NCBI RefSeq assembly: GCF_015832195.1
Contig: NC_052032.1
Span: forward strand, 316,618-380,617
Source of the DNA: Motacilla alba alba
Taxonomy: Eukaryota > Chordata > Aves > Passeriformes > Motacillidae
Reading direction: 5' to 3'
DNA: 64,000 nt
A program made the position numbers and the translations under genes. Position 1 is the first letter of the stretch; each line of letters opens with the position of its first letter. Of this stretch, positions 1-15,100 are shown piece by piece. The notes beneath the pieces are model-generated. The model saw nothing but the letters and a program-made list of their open reading frames with translations, searched no databases and was not told where the DNA came from.

Positions 1-124
1 GCATACGTCGAACAGTCTGGCAGCGTCCCTCGGCCCAGCTGTGGGTGCTCCTCTGGCACGGCCACCCCGCTGGGCACGGCCGCGGGCACAGTCTGTAGCA
101 AGCTAGGGCGCAGGAGACGGGCGG

Positions 125-3100
125 TTACTGGTGCGACTTAGGGTTGGAGGGGTGTAAGGAGGAGTCGTCAAACAGCGGGTTTCTCACTTCCATTTCTCCG
201 GTCTGCCGTGGCGATGGGAGAGGGATAGGGGAAAGAAAAGGCGGGAGGTCAGAAAGCAGGTTGGGATTCAGCTGCCCCATCCCAAGGGGTTTGGGTCTGA
301 ACCCCAGCCTGGCAGGGAGGAAGGAGGAGGGGAAGGGGGCGAGCAAGTGGGCTGCGATGGATGACAAACACCAGGACTCCCATCATCCTGGAAAGGTGCT
401 GCCTCCCTGGCAGGAAGGAATGAGGTGGGGTGATGTGTAAAACCCAAAGTCTTGGGTGGGATGGGACCCCACAGCTGGGCTGGGGACCTCAGGACAGCAG
501 TCCCAGTCTGGCTGGCAGGAACAGTTTCTTGTTCAGACTGGCGACCCCAGGATGGGCCCCTCAGCACGGCTGGCAGGAATGGGATGCCCTGCCCAGACTG
601 CCTGCCTGCGATCAAGAGCCCTTTAATGGGCCTGTAAAGACCCACTGATGACCCTCGATCTGGGCCCTGATGGCTGCGCTCCGCAGCTATTACCATGTAA
701 AAGGCTCCTCTTCGTCCCTTTGTGCTCTTTGTACCCAGGGCTGTTATGCCCGTCCCCAAAGTCCCCAGCTAGCTAAGAACATCCTCTCTGGCTGTGAGGG
801 GGCGCATGTGTGCGCTCGCTCCAGGAGTTGGACTAAAAGCAGTGACCATGTCCCTGTCACCAAAGGGATGGTGGGTCAGGTGTGCCAAGGGCTGCTCTAG
901 TTGTCTCTCCCAAGGAAAGCCTTGTGCCAGGACATGCATTCCTGCCCACTGGAGAGCTTCAGTGGGAGCTCGCCAGGGACATAGGGGGAGCAGAGGTTGG
1001 ACCACCTCTAAATTTGATGATGAACATGTGGAAAAGGCTCCTCACACTGAAGTGCACATCCCAGGCACATGTTGGACACCCCCACATGCACATGGACCCC
1101 TGGCTCTCCTACACCCGCATACCGGAGCCAGCCCAGGGCACTCATACACGGTGAAGTCTCCATCCTCATTCTCCTCATCAGATGATGCTGAGTCGGGCAT
1201 CTTGGGCTCCTCTTTATGCCTGGGGGGGAGAAGATGTAGAGAGGAGGTGAAGCCCAGTGGGATGATTAGGACCATCCCAGTTAATGGCAGGACACACTGT
1301 CTACTACCAGGCTGCTTACTTCTCCAGGGAGAGCATCTGCTGCTTTTGGTGCTGGTAGTGGTACATTTGGGCATTCTGAGCCAGCGTCTTGTCCCCAGGC
1401 TGTGGAGAGAGCAGGAACAGCTGCGGAGACTGGGCTCTGGAGGACCCCAGCCTGGCTGGTGGAGGGCCTCCACCGCATGGACTGCATGGGAATCCCTCCA
1501 GCACTGAGGCCCGAGTGCCGAACACCCCACAGGGAAGGATTTGGGCACCTTACCGAGATCTTGTCATAGGGCAGGGGGCTGGCTACTCGCTGGGCTGAGT
1601 AGTCTGCTTTCTGTGCCAGCCTGACCTCCTTCTGCAGCCTGCCAGGGAGGGGCATTGGAATCAGGGAATCACAAAGTTTGGAACAGTTTTCTAAGATCAA
1701 GCCCAACCATTAACCCAGCACTGCTGAAACCCACAACTAAACCACATCCCCAGGTGCCACATCCACTTTCAGGGATGGTGACTCCACAACCTCCCCGGGC
1801 AGCCCTTCCTAATGCCTAATGCCTGACCACCCTTTACATGAATCTTCCCTAATATTCAACCTAAATCTCCCCTGAGACAGCTTGAGGCCATTTCCTCTCA
1901 TCCTGTCCCTTGTTCCCTGGGAGCAGAACCTGACCATCCCCTGGCTGCCCCCTCCTGTCAGGGAGTTGTGCAGAGCATGATTGTCCTCCTGAGCCTCCCC
2001 TTCTCCAGGCTGAGCCCTCCCAGCTCACTCAGCTGCTCTTCATAAGACTTGTGCTCCAGACCCTTCGCCAGCTCCATTCCCTTCTCTGGACATGCTCCTG
2101 CCCCTCAATGTCTTTCCTGCCATGAGGGGCCCAAAACTGAACCCAGGATTTCAGGTGCCTCACCAGTGCCCACTGTGGGCACAATGACTTCTCTAGTTCA
2201 TCCTAGAGGATGTGGGGAGCCATAGGAGCAGACGACTCCATTCAGGAGCCAGTGACCCTTGCAGGTCAGCCCTGTTCCCTGTGATGGCAACCATGACAGG
2301 CATAGCCACCTCCATCCCACGGGGCCTGGGCACAAGGCACCAACGTGCCGGCAGTGTCAGCACCCAGCGCCACAGTGATGCCCACACCAGGTGCCATCTG
2401 CTCCCAGGAGCCTGCATCTGGCACAGAGGTGTCTCACTACAGTCCTCCTGCCCCAGCCAGCTGATGACACACCTTGGGAGGACTACTGCCCCTCTTCCAA
2501 CCCCTCATGCCTGGGAAGCATGGGAATACACTGCCTTGCGCACAAGGTCACTGAGGGACTGTCAGCAGCCCCAGCTCACCTGTACCAGCAGATGGCTGCC
2601 ACAATCAGCGCTGAGATTCCGGCCACTGTGCACACCACGATCAGCCCTGCACAGGTGGAGAGGACAGCAAGGGACAGCAGGTGAGCTGGCAGCATGGTGA
2701 CACCAGCCCATGCTTCCCTGGTGAGGATGTGAAACCCCTTCCTCTGAGTCCCAGGGTCTCACCGAGCACCATGTTGTCATTTTCAGGGATGGGGGATGCC
2801 TCCACTGGGTACTTCTGGACCGTGGCAGTGGTAGGGAGCGTGGTGGCTGCTATGGTGCCGGCGGGACCCTGCTGCAGATGCCCCTCTCTCAGCCCACTGG
2901 CTACATGCTGTCTGCCACCGTTGGGCACCAGGGTGGCTGTGGGAGAAGACAGAGCAGTGGAGAGTGGTGCCCAGGCAGCTCCAGAAGGCAAACCTGCCTG
3001 GGGTGCAGGGTCTGGCTGCCATGGGGTCCCTGGCACTGCTAGGAACAGGGATGAGCACTTACTCCTGGGTCTGCCATCCTGTAGTGGGTGGTGGCGAGGA

Positions 3101-6100
3101 GCCTCTTGCCTGGCCAGCACATCTGCGAGAAAATCAATTTCTGCCTCCAAGCTGGGAACAGAGGTCCGTCCTACGGGAGAAGAGGTGTGAGATGGGCACT
3201 GTGGGGTGCAGGTGTGTGCCCACCCCCAGGGCCAGACCAGTACCCCCAAGAAGGGGCTCCTGTCCCAGCTCCAGCAAACACGGGTGGAGTTCAGTCTGAG
3301 GCCCCTCAGATGCAGCTCTCCAAAAGCTGGGCCCCGGGACCCATGGGTGTCCTTGCTGTGTTCAGTGGGATTTTCACCCCACAAATGCTGGAGGATCAGG
3401 AGCAACAGCATCTGCCCTCATGCCAGAGGCAGCAGTTCCTGCAGACTCTGTGAGAGAGGGCAGGGTGCTAGCACCTAATGTGCAGGATCTTCCCTGTGTT
3501 CCTGCCCCTGGGGTCACACAGCAGCTCTGAGTAAGGAGGGATGGGAGCTGGACCAGGACAGATCCTCCCCAGCTGCCCTGCTGCCTCAGGGGTGAGGAGT
3601 AGCTTCAGCACAGTGAGTTACCGTCAGGGGACACTTGGTTTCACCCTAAACACTGGTTTTCACCCCAAACTGTCCTTTATAGACCAGAGTGGCTGGAGCC
3701 ACCCCAGAGCAGAGCTCAGCTTGGCTGTTCAGCAGAGCATGGGAGCTCTTGCTCCAGTAGGGGGGTTTGTTCCTGCCCAGTGCCTGGTGGGATGCAGCTC
3801 CTTTGGGAGCCCCATGCAGCAAGGGATGTACCCCCAGGGGCTGGCCCCAGCAGCATCTCACAGGTGGCTGTCCAAGCCCATGCCCCAGCACAGTGCCCAC
3901 CAGGGACATCTGCCCCTCAGGGGGCTCTTGCGGCATCAGGCACAGGCAGGACTCCCACTCTGGCCTGAGGTGACAGCATTGCAGCAAGAGTGGAGTCGCT
4001 CTTCTCAGGCTCATCAAGCAGAGTCCAGCCTGACACTCACCACTGCTTTTAACAGGATTAAACTCAAATGTCAAAGGCAGTAGACATCCCTATCCCCATC
4101 TCAATCCCCATCCTATCCCTGCTTCCTTTGCCCACATTCAGACTGTCCCCTCAGAGAAGCCCTGGGGTCTAAATCCAGACATACTAAGGCAAGGTAGTAC
4201 TGGCAGATAATTCAAGGTTATAAGAATCACATCTCCTCTGGAATCTGTTCTCACATCCAGTGTTTGGAAATAAACCCTGATTCCCTCTGGAGCCATGCAC
4301 AACCGCCACCTTGCTGCCCCATGACTCAGAGCCACATGAGCAAAAAACAGTTTAAAAGGGGGACACTCTTGCTTTAAACAAAAGCACCAAGAGTCACTGT
4401 CCCTACATCCTCCATGCCCTGGTGTCCCCAAACTGCCCCCAGCCGCCTACCCTTGGCTAGAGCCCTGGGTTTCTCTGGCTCTTTGCGCCCTGTTATTTGC
4501 ATCCCAGAGCAGCACCATGGTCAAGTGGTGCCAGGTTGGGGCTGTGCCAGTGCTGTGCCCAATAGGTGAGTGTCATGGTTACAAAGTGCTAGCACGGAGC
4601 CAAGGTCTCCCAATGGGCAAGGGAGTTGGCATGGGACCCAGTGTGACAGCCCTGTGCCTTAGGGGGACGTCCTAATGCCTGGGATGGGGACATTTGCCTC
4701 TAGCTCGCCTGTGCACTCTGGGAAAGGTCTGTCTCCATAGGGGACAACCCTGTCCATCCCATGTGTGCCACCACCAGGCTGTCTGGTGTTGGATGTGACG
4801 TGGCTGGAAAAAGGAAAATAAAGTTGAAAAAGCAGCCAGAGCAGCTGCCAGGTCCCTCAGTCTCCCACTCTGTGGGAGTGTGTGAAGTGGCACATTGGAA
4901 ACTGAGGCAGCAGTCTGGGGTCCCGGTGTTGCTGCAGCACCTGGGTTGAGCCACTTACCTGCACTAACCAGCTTTATCACCAAATTCTCTTCAGGTGGTT
5001 AAAAGCTGCCCACCTCCCATTCTGTGTGGCAGCTAAACCTCCCCCAGTGATGCCACAGTTTCCACCACACATTTGAGGGCACTGAGGGCTGGGTCCTGCC
5101 AGGCACTGTGGGTGTGTGAGATGCTGGCCCTGAGTTGCTCCAGAGAGCAGGGGCCTGGGGTGAGCCCCAGTTCCTGCCTGACTGCCCCAGGAGCAGAAGC
5201 AGAGATGCTGGGGAGGAACAGTGTCCAGGGAGAGCACACAGGGCATGCAGGGCAGGGACGGAACAGGGATAGGGCACACAGGCACACAGGACATGCACAG
5301 GGGCACTCAGGGATGCAGGCAGGGCTTGTGCAGGATGTGGGTGCCCTCTCATGGTAGTTGGCACCAGTGCTGCAGCAGGATGGCATGGCCAGGCTGGCAC
5401 ACAGCCCCTCAGTCCCTCTGCTCTGCCCCTGGCCTCTCTCCAGGGGTTCCACCTCCTCAGGGCTCAACCCGCGGACACACACCTAACCCCTGATAGTTTG
5501 GGGAAACAGGGACCAAGGAGAGACACATGAGGCTTCTGCCCTGGGCTGAGGAAGCCTGTAACTGACAGTGTCCACAGGAGGGCACAAAATTCTTATACAT
5601 CCACTAATTTCTGTAGTCCTGTCCAGGATGGCTGATGTCTTCTTTGATGCTGGCAGCACAGCGAGCAGGGAAGGAGGAACATCCATGTCTGTGAGCTGAG
5701 GCCCCTTTTCCCAAAGTGCTTCCTGCAGCCCAGTGCAGCTCCATGCTGGTCAAGCAGAAGCAGGGATTAGACCCACTATCTCAAAGCACATCACTCAAAC
5801 CCATCACAACACAGACACATGCAGCACCATGGAGTGCATGGGATTTTGGGGAGCTCAGAGCCCTGTGCAAGACAGCAGCAGCCCCGTGCAGACAGCCAGC
5901 TGTGGGATGCAGTGTACCCACTGTACCCAGCTGCGGGATACAGTGTACCCAGATTCCATACATCCCATCTCACCTCTGCACTGACGCTGTGCCAGGTATG
6001 CTGAGAGCCCTACACATAATGGCAGGAACACTCACATGCCCTACTGAGACCCCAAATGGTGCTTTCACCTCAAAAATCTGCTTTTGGGAGAGGATCCCTG

Positions 6101-9100
6101 GATCCTGCCAGGAGCTGTGGGGATGGCACAGTGGCAGGATCCCAGGATTGGCGTCACCAGCAGTCACAGTGGCTCAAGGATGTGTAACCTTTAAAGGGTC
6201 TGCCTACATAGCAAAAGGGCTGCATGGGTATCCCCTTTAAAGGCTTAGGCATCCTTGGGCTACAGCAGCCCCCCGTTTGCATCTCCCCCTAAATGCAGCT
6301 ATCACAGCCCCTCTTCATCCTCACAGCCCTCTCCAGTGCTGCTACCAGACAAAGGTACAGGCAGCAGGAGAAGGAAAGCCCCCATGGAAAATAAATGGTG
6401 CCTCCCTGCCAAGAGGAGCTGGGCATCCTCAGAATGCTAAAACAGAGGATGTGGGAGGGGATCCCTCTTCTGTATTTAACACAGTCCCCACACTTTTGCT
6501 GCCACAAGCTAGTGGCAGTGCTTGGGACAACAGGATGGGACTGGGAGAGACTTTGGTGTCACCATCCTCCCATGGTCCTTAGAGGATGGTACCATGATCC
6601 TGCATCTCTCTGCATAAGGATGCAACTGTGGCCACATCCTTCGGAAAGGAGCTGGGTTGCTATGGAGATGTCAGCGCATGTGCAGCCCTTGCAAGAGGGG
6701 AATTTGCTCTCAAGAATTCACATTAAAAAATTAACTATAAACAACTGCTAAAGCCATTCAGTGCCAGTGGATGAAGAGCCTGTGGCAGGGGCGCTGACTG
6801 CTGTCAAACACCAAGTCTAGACCCTATTCCTGTGTCATCCCCTTTTATCCCCCCAGCCATCCCTCTCATTTCAGCCAAAGGGTCTTGCTTTGGGGGGTCT
6901 CCCCTCTGATTTACAGTGTAATTCTGCTGCTAGGAGGAATGGCATTGAAGGCATGCTGGGTTCTGACATTCTCCATGTGCCCACCTGGGCTGAGCCATGG
7001 GCGAAGGATATCTCCAACTGCACCCCAACAGGACCCTAAATATGCTCAACAACACAAAGCAACCCCCTAAAACTCAGAGGACCTCTCCATGTCTGCATGG
7101 AGTTCAGATGCGGGGGAAGCTGCTTCCCTGGTTCAATGACCAGTGCTTGTCCATCCTGCCTGGCATAGGACAAGCCACCCTGCATGTTTTTAGAAGCTCC
7201 CCAGGAGCTGGGAATCCCTTACCAGGAGACTTTTGGGGGCAGCAGGAGTGAAGAGCAGGTGGAGAAGGGTGGGCTGGGGCAGATACCAATACGTTCTGCA
7301 CCAGGAGGTGACTCAGAAGTGCTCCACAGTACCTTGCATCCAGGCAGTCCCCAGCAGAACCTACCAGGAACAGCCTGAGGGTATGGCCAGTCCTGGCCTC
7401 TTCCCTGGCCAGAGAGGCCACTCCACTTTATAGCAATAAATAATTGTGTAGAGCCATAATTATGGTCTTAACTCACCTGTGAGATGAGCCCATGATAAGG
7501 GGGCACAGAAATAACTCTGCCACAGCTTTCCAAGCTGCATGAAGAGTTGACTGTCATGCTAAAAAATGCCAATGCCTGGCCCCCAGCACTGTCTTTGCAG
7601 CTGAACCGGGGGCACAGGTGCCAAAGCCGCATTGGGAGCACCCTTCAAGTACTGCAGTAGCAGTGGGATGGGTGACCATGGGCTGCTGCACCCGGGCTGC
7701 TACAGCCCCTTAGATCCCTCGGGGACAGAGCCAGGAATAACAACCGGTACAGCCCTCGCCCTCAGTGCCCTGGTGTGCAGCCAGGGAGTGGTCCTCCCAG
7801 TCACAGATGACTCCAGCCCTCCCAGCATGGATGCTGGGCATCACCCAAGGAGGAAACAGCAGTCCTGAACCACAGGCCAACATCTTAACCAAAGGGTATC
7901 AGGCACTGAAATTCCACTGGCACCCTGGGATGGGTGAGGCCATGGGCAGCATAAGTCACTGCTCTGTGTGCTGAAGGCAGCTCCCCTGCTCCTGCAAAGC
8001 CTGAACACTGGAACAGCCAGGCAGACCCTGGAGATCCTGGAGATTCCCAGAAGCTGCCTGTCCTACTCCTGTCCTTGGAGGTCCTAGACTCCCCATGGTG
8101 CTGACAGGGCCAATCACCAGAGCAGGATGCATGTAGAGCAGGATGGAATTGCCAGCCCAAAACTACCCCCTGAGCTGAGGTGAGAGAGAGAAGAGCACCT
8201 GTCCCCACAGAGCTGCCAGGGAAAGAAGGAAGAGGATGGGATACTGCTGGGGTGGGGGGCTGCCCAGAGGCACAGAACCTCCCAGAGCTGCAGAGGTGCA
8301 GGGTAGGTGTGCAGGCAGAGGGGTGGAGGGTGAGTGCACCTACCACTGGGTGAGAGCTGCTTCTGGACACAGCGCCCGTGGTCATCCTCCTGGAAGGGGG
8401 GCAGGCAGGGCCCACAGGCACCTGACCCTGGTGGGCAGAACTCCCGGCGCTGCAGGGCACAGTCCAGGCTCCGGGGACACGATGCTGCTGTGGGGACAGG
8501 ACAAAACAGCTCAGGAGGAGGGGAGGGGTCAAACACACCCCCAGGTCTGTTCACAGCTTTTTGGAGTGGGACCCAGCTGCCCTAGGCTGCCCATGGCTGC
8601 TCCTGCTGCAGCTCCCACCTATCAATGGGCTTCACCACAGCTGCTCCAAGGCCCCACTCTGCCTCCACGAAGCCATTACCAGCTGGAATTAACCACGAGC
8701 TTAATTACCGAGGAATTGGACTCTATCATCTTCATGGGTCCCTTCCAACTTGAGGTAGTCTGTGACTCCATGACATGCACAAGGCAGTTGCAGTGATGAG
8801 CATGCAGTGCCCATACCCCTCAAGGATCCCCAGCCCCAGGGTGCCACCATCCTGTGGGACACAATGTGGGAGTGCTGCAGCACCAGGACCTCCTGCCGCT
8901 GCCTGCCCTGCATGGGGAGATGAAATCCAACCAGCACAGACCAATGCTGGTGTGGTGACTGTCAAATCAGAAGTCCCAAACTCCCCTAAAGCCTCAGGAG
9001 GGTGTGACAGTGCTGGCACCAGCACTTAGGCTCCCATCCCTTCAGCATTCCCTGCAGGAAGCAGTGGGAGCCAGCCCTCCCGGGCACTGAACTGCACCCC

Positions 9101-12100
9101 AAACCTCGTTCGCAGTTTCATGGGGCATCTCACGCCCATGTCAGCCCCAGGGAATCTCCACTCCCTGGGAACAGGCATGAGTCCCCCAGGCTCCAGCCTC
9201 ACCAACCCATTGCATCATGGCAGTGCCATCATGGCTGGGTCTTCACCCCAGGAGGTGGACCTCCCTGGGGGACACAAGGTCCCCGTGTTCTACACAAAGC
9301 TCAGTCCTGGGCCAGGTGATGGTGGCAAACCATGTGCAGAGCTGGAGACAGGAACTGTGACACAAAGGGCCAGCACTCAGGTACCACCTGTGGCAGGGGG
9401 CTGTTTGGGGCACAGTGGGGTCCTGGCTTTGATGGTGACACTGCTGGTCCTGCCGCAGCTTGAGTGTCTTTCTCTCACAAGCTGGCGGCAGTGTGGAAAC
9501 AGGGTGCCCTTCAGTGCACCCAGCACTCAGGCTGGGCACAACTGCGTGGTAGGAAGAGCTGGATGGGGTTGCACAGCTGGCCGGGGGTGCGGCACACAAT
9601 TGCCCTACTCTGCCCCTCACCTTGCCGTGCATGGCCACGCCCGCAGGCAGCAGCGGGCAGGGAGCAGGACTATGGAGCTGCACTGGGAGCAGGGCCAGGC
9701 TGGCAATGAATCACAGCAGGAGCAGGCTCCCAGCACCGGCCCACGTACCCCGAGCAGTCCCTGGCAGTCCCCGCCGCCCACACCAGCAACGCACCGGCCA
9801 CCTGCCTGTCCCTGCGCCTGTGCCAGGGGACGGCAACACCGGGGACAGCCCCTACGCACTCCACAGCGACGAGCACCACAACTGTGGGGGCTGTCCTGAG
9901 CATCCCCAGCCCTGCAGCACACCAGGGGTGAGGGGGACAGCACCCAGTACACACTTGAGAGTCCTAAACAGGATAGAACTGGCAGAAGACGAATCATGAA
10001 ATCATGACAGTTCTGCTCTCCCAGCAAGGGTACAGGCAAGATATCACCCCAAAGCCACACAACTGGGATATGCCGCCCCCTGCCTTTGCATGGGCATATT
10101 TCACCGTCAAACTGCTCCCTGGAGGACGCAGCTGCTACTAAGAACCTCCAGCCTGTGCCCAGGCAACTCTCCACTGCACTCCATGAGGAAGTCATCACCT
10201 TCCCCACCTCGGCTGGCACTGGCAAGAGTGGACCAAATGCAATTTTAATGCTGGCTGACCCCCACACCAGGTACAGCCGCCTGGAGGGGGTGCCCTCGGG
10301 GTGGGGGAAAGTGCCCACTGTGCCCATGGGAGCTGGGTTTTTTGCTGGACTGTTTGCTCCCTGGGGATGGTGTGGGGCTTGGCCATGTGGCTGGGGGGCA
10401 ATTAGTGCTTAATGGGTAAATAATCAGATGTCTAAGCACAGAAACTGGAATTGGCTCCTGACTTCACTTCCCCAGGGTTACTCTCAAGGCCCCTCTGTTT
10501 AAAAAACAGGGCAGGAGGAGCTCGTGGCACTGTGCAGACTCAGGCTGGGAACATGTCACAGCCCCGTGGGGCAGTGAACACACCTGTAGGGGCCCCTGTC
10601 TGTGCCTCATGGAAGCACTTCCTCCCAAAACAGGTGCTGCCAAAAGCTGGTGGAGGAAGTCACCCCAGTGTGGGTCACCCCACAGAGCCAGACATCGACA
10701 AGACCCTCAGAGCCACCTTGTGAGGAGTGATGGGTGCAGAGCCCCGAGCCAGAGTCCAGCAACTGGGTACATAACGCCCAGGCTGGATCCCAGTGAGGGC
10801 TGTTATCTCTGTTTGAGTAATAAGCTGTGCTTGCCCAGCTGTCACTGGCTGCAATTCAGAGCTCCCCATGTGTCACCAGCCAGTGACTGGTGAGCTGGCA
10901 TCACTGCGTGGGCACCCTGTGGATTGAGGGGGCCCACAGGGGTTTTCTCCACTCCCTGAGCCCACCTTAAAACCCAGCAGTAAGAGTCCTTTGCTGGTGG
11001 GAGTGGGCACCTCAGTGCCATGCTAGGTGATGGGGACCAAGCACTCCGTGTGCCACCACCCAGGTGCCACATGGGCACATCCAGCCCTAACCGCTGCCAC
11101 CCTGTGGGGCTGTCAAACTATACTGCCCCAATGCTGCCCCACCCTTGCACCCTCACACACTCCTGGGGGCTGGTGCCACCTGTCTGGTGCTCGAGCAGGC
11201 AGATGGTGGGTTCCCCAAGACTTTGGCCATGGGTCTCCCCCTCCTGAACACTCACCCCGAGGCAGAGTACTTGGGCTAGCACAGTATGTGGGTCCCAATT
11301 CCACCCAGCTATGGCCATGTCACCACCATGCCACCCACCTGTTAACAGTGCCAGGATGCCTGCTGCAGCTCCCAGTCTTGCCTCTGCACTTGCAGGGCAG
11401 CTGTTGAATCTGGGGAGTTTGGGATCCCCCCACCCCAGCCATGGTCCCTGCTTAGCACCAGTGCAGCCCAGCATGGCCTGGCCACAAGTGGGATGGGCAG
11501 GGGACCCAAGCTGGGGTCTAGCTGGGGTCCTGCGTGGACCCTAACCCTGCATGGCCCTGCCAGCAGGACAGTACAGACCAGAGGAGCAAGCAATGAATGA
11601 TACGGAATGCGCAGCCAGCACCAGACACGGCACAGCCAGGATGCTGCTGTCCAGATGTGCCAGGGGTGTTCAGAGGAGGGGGATGCTCCAATTGCTGATA
11701 TTGCCCTGCCATGGAGCTCAACTCCTGAGCAGGTGGGCAGGGAGCCCAGAACAGCACAACTGGGGTAACCCCTTAAACCAAGCTCAAGCCTGAGCTGAAC
11801 TGCCGGTGCTGGAGGAGCCGAGTGACTCCCTGCAGGCAGGACCCCAGCCCAAGGCCAGCAGGTGCATGGGACATGGTAGTTGGCACAGACAGAGAGCAGG
11901 TGGGCATGAGCTGGGGACACATGTAAGCAGGAACAGACCTGTGCCCAGGAGGAAACATGGTCATGTGAGCAGCAAGGCCTCTGGATGTGTTATCCATGGG
12001 GAAAGCTGAGCACAAAGCTCCACCTCCAAGGACTCACCTTGGGGAGAACTGTGCTGGGCACCCAGGGTGGCACTCAGCAGAGTGCTTGTGACAGGGGGTG

Positions 12101-15100
12101 CCCAGGCAGGGCACAGAGCCACTGGCAGTCATAGACTGGATGGAGCAGCTCTTCCATACTCATGCCAAAACATACAGGTGAAAAAGAAACAAAAATAAAC
12201 CTGAGGAGGACATTTGTGTGGCCAGGGAGGCAGGGACTGCCCCTGCTGCGTCACTGCTGCAGATAGAGAGATAAAAGTGAACGTAAGAGGATAATTAATT
12301 AGCTCCAAGCACTTCTGCGAATGTGGAAGTTCCTGGCAACGCCAACACCCAGCCTCCCTCTCAGCTGCCAGCCCCAGTGCCAACAGTGGGAGCCAGCAGA
12401 GCCCACTGGGCATGGGCTGAGCCCACTGGGCTCTGGCTGCACAGCCATGTGGGCACAGAGTAGCCTGCCCAGGACCACCAGGTCTGGCCCCTCTATGGCA
12501 GCAGGACATGGTCCCTGGTGGGACACAGGCAACTGAAGGGGGATATTGGGGTGTCTGGGGAACAGGGTGCAGGTCTCACTCCCACGTCAGGCACCTGCAT
12601 GCTGGCTGAGGCTGAGGGAAGACCACAGCAAGGCTGTGACAGAGCCCCAGCAGTGGCGGCAGCCCCCGCAAGGCCTGCAGTGGTGTGGTCTCTGCCAGCT
12701 CCCCTCCAAGGTCATTCCTTCTCCTCTTCTTCCTCATCCTCCTCCTCCAGCCAGATAATGTGGGAACTGCTGAGGGCCCTGCCTGCAGCCTGCCCTCCCA
12801 GTACTTCCACTGCCAGCTCGCACTGGCCATGGTTCCCTCCCAACTCTGTAAAGTGCTCCTGGCTCTGAAGGAGCACTCTGGAGCAGGCCCAGGGCAGGCT
12901 GGTGGGCAGGCATCAGGCAGACAGGCTGGCATGATACCCCCACCAGACCTCAGCTCCCGAGGTCTTGCTTCCCCCTGTCCAGAGCCTCCCTGAGCAGGGA
13001 CAGTGCTGCTGTCCAGCAGCAGGCAGGAGCAGGGGGTGCTGAGGCACCCCAGCACCTCACCTGCACTGCCCCATGCCCAGGGATGTGGCTCCTGAAGTGA
13101 GTCAGTGGTGGTGACTGCCAGCAGCTGCAGTAGCAATGCCAGGCTGGATGCTGTACACACCAGCCTTGGGTGACACACTCCAAGCAGAAGTGACACACAC
13201 CAGTCACAAGTGACACACAGAGTGACTGCAGGATGGACACTCCACTGGTGGCCACGACTTGGTGGGCTTCCTGATCCAGCTGCATCACCCTGCCCTGCTG
13301 TCTCTTGCTCAGGTGGAAGCAAGTAGATGGGGACTGGGCTGAACCCCTGGAGCAATGCCCATCCGGGACACAGCTGGCACCATGGCTGGGGCAGTCCCTG
13401 TGCCACTGCCAGCAGCCGCTCACGTCACTGCTGTGCTCCTGCCCTTCAAAATGCAGCAGCCAAGCCCCCTCCCACCAGAGACAGTAGAGCAGGGCTCTCT
13501 GAAGTGCTCTGTCTCCCCACCAGGAGTGGGGGGATGCTGGTCACATCACGTCACCACTGGGGACAGAGCATGTGGCACAGCCATGGCCACCAGTCCGGCC
13601 CCATATCCTGCAGCAGCACTGGTGTGTGCTAGTCCACCAGTACAGAAGCAGCTGAAATGCTTCTTTGTGCTTCAGCAGATTTCATCAGGCAGATGCAACA
13701 TGTCACCAGCTCCCATCCCTGAGGCCACCAGGGCTTGTGTCCTGACTCCAAGCTTCAGCTGGTGGGTGCTGAAGTCTGGCCCAGCTGGCAGAGATGACCT
13801 CCAGCACAGTTTCTGTCATGGCCAAGAAACAGTGCCAGCAGCCTTGCACCACAGGCTGGGGACAGGGAACACCTGTAGGGAACTCCTGGGAACATTCCCC
13901 ATGCCTGCAGAGCAAACACCTCTACTGCACCCTGCTCCCACCGAGGGGACAGTCCCACTGATGGGACAGTCCCACCAGACACAGCCCCACCCAGGAACAA
14001 AGGAAAAAGGCCTCATCCTCACCACTCCTCCCACTCCCACCTCCCACCCCCATCCTCACTCAGCTGCCGCTGCTTTGGGGGCACCAACCCAGAGCCCTGG
14101 GCTACAGGCAGCACAGATAGTGTGGTGGGCACCCATGCCGCAGCCCTGAGGACATCATGATGGGCTTCCAGAGCCTTGTCCTGCTCCACGTTCAATGCCA
14201 AGGGGGAAAGGGAGGGCCAGGAGGAGCTGAACAAGGTTCCTGCAGAGGTGGGGAGATGCCAAGCCCTCCCCAAACACATTACCTCCCAACCACCAGTGTT
14301 CCTCCAGAGTCTGTCCCTGCTCTAGAGGAGACCCCATCTACAAGCACCCCAAAATCCCAATTTTCTCCTTTGATTCCAGGCTGGGGCAGAACCAGGCAAT
14401 CTCCAGCAGGCTGAGGGAATGGAATTTTGTGTCATCACTACTCAAAGCTCTTAACTAGGCCAGAAAAACCCTGTTCCTTGCTCTGGCAGCCTGCCTGCTG
14501 TGCAAACGAAACAGCTGGATTGGCAGGGCCGTAGGAACAGGAGATAGCACCAGGATGGTTGGAAACAGCTCCAGCAAACCACAAATCCAGACCCCAGCAA
14601 AGACTGGGCAGAGCCAGGAGGTAGTAGAGAACTTTGCCGGTAAGGAAGGCATCAAGCCAGCAAGGCATATCCCAGCCTCAGCAACCCTGGATGCTGACAG
14701 CCCCAGCTCCAGCCCTGCAGAGGCTGCCACACCCATAATGTGCACCACTGCATCCTGCCCTGTGCCCCTGCTGTGCCAGGGGGTCTCCAGCCACACAAGT
14801 GGCTTCATATATTCAGGAAGATAAGAAATAATAAAAAAAAACCAAAAGGCAAACCAGGTGCCATATGCCATTCCACCAGGCCTACCTGCCCAAACCTGCT
14901 GCTGGCTTTGCTTCGTTGCATGCGCACCCACCCATGCTGGGGACCCCAGGCTGCCACAAACGCCACCTCATTCCAGTGCATCTGGCTGTTCTTTGCAGCC
15001 TGAACCACCCACTTTAAGTCTTGTTTATCAGGTTTTTCTCAAGTAAATACCAACAACCTTTGCACATGCACTGAGCCTGCCAGGGCTGGGTTGGGTTCTT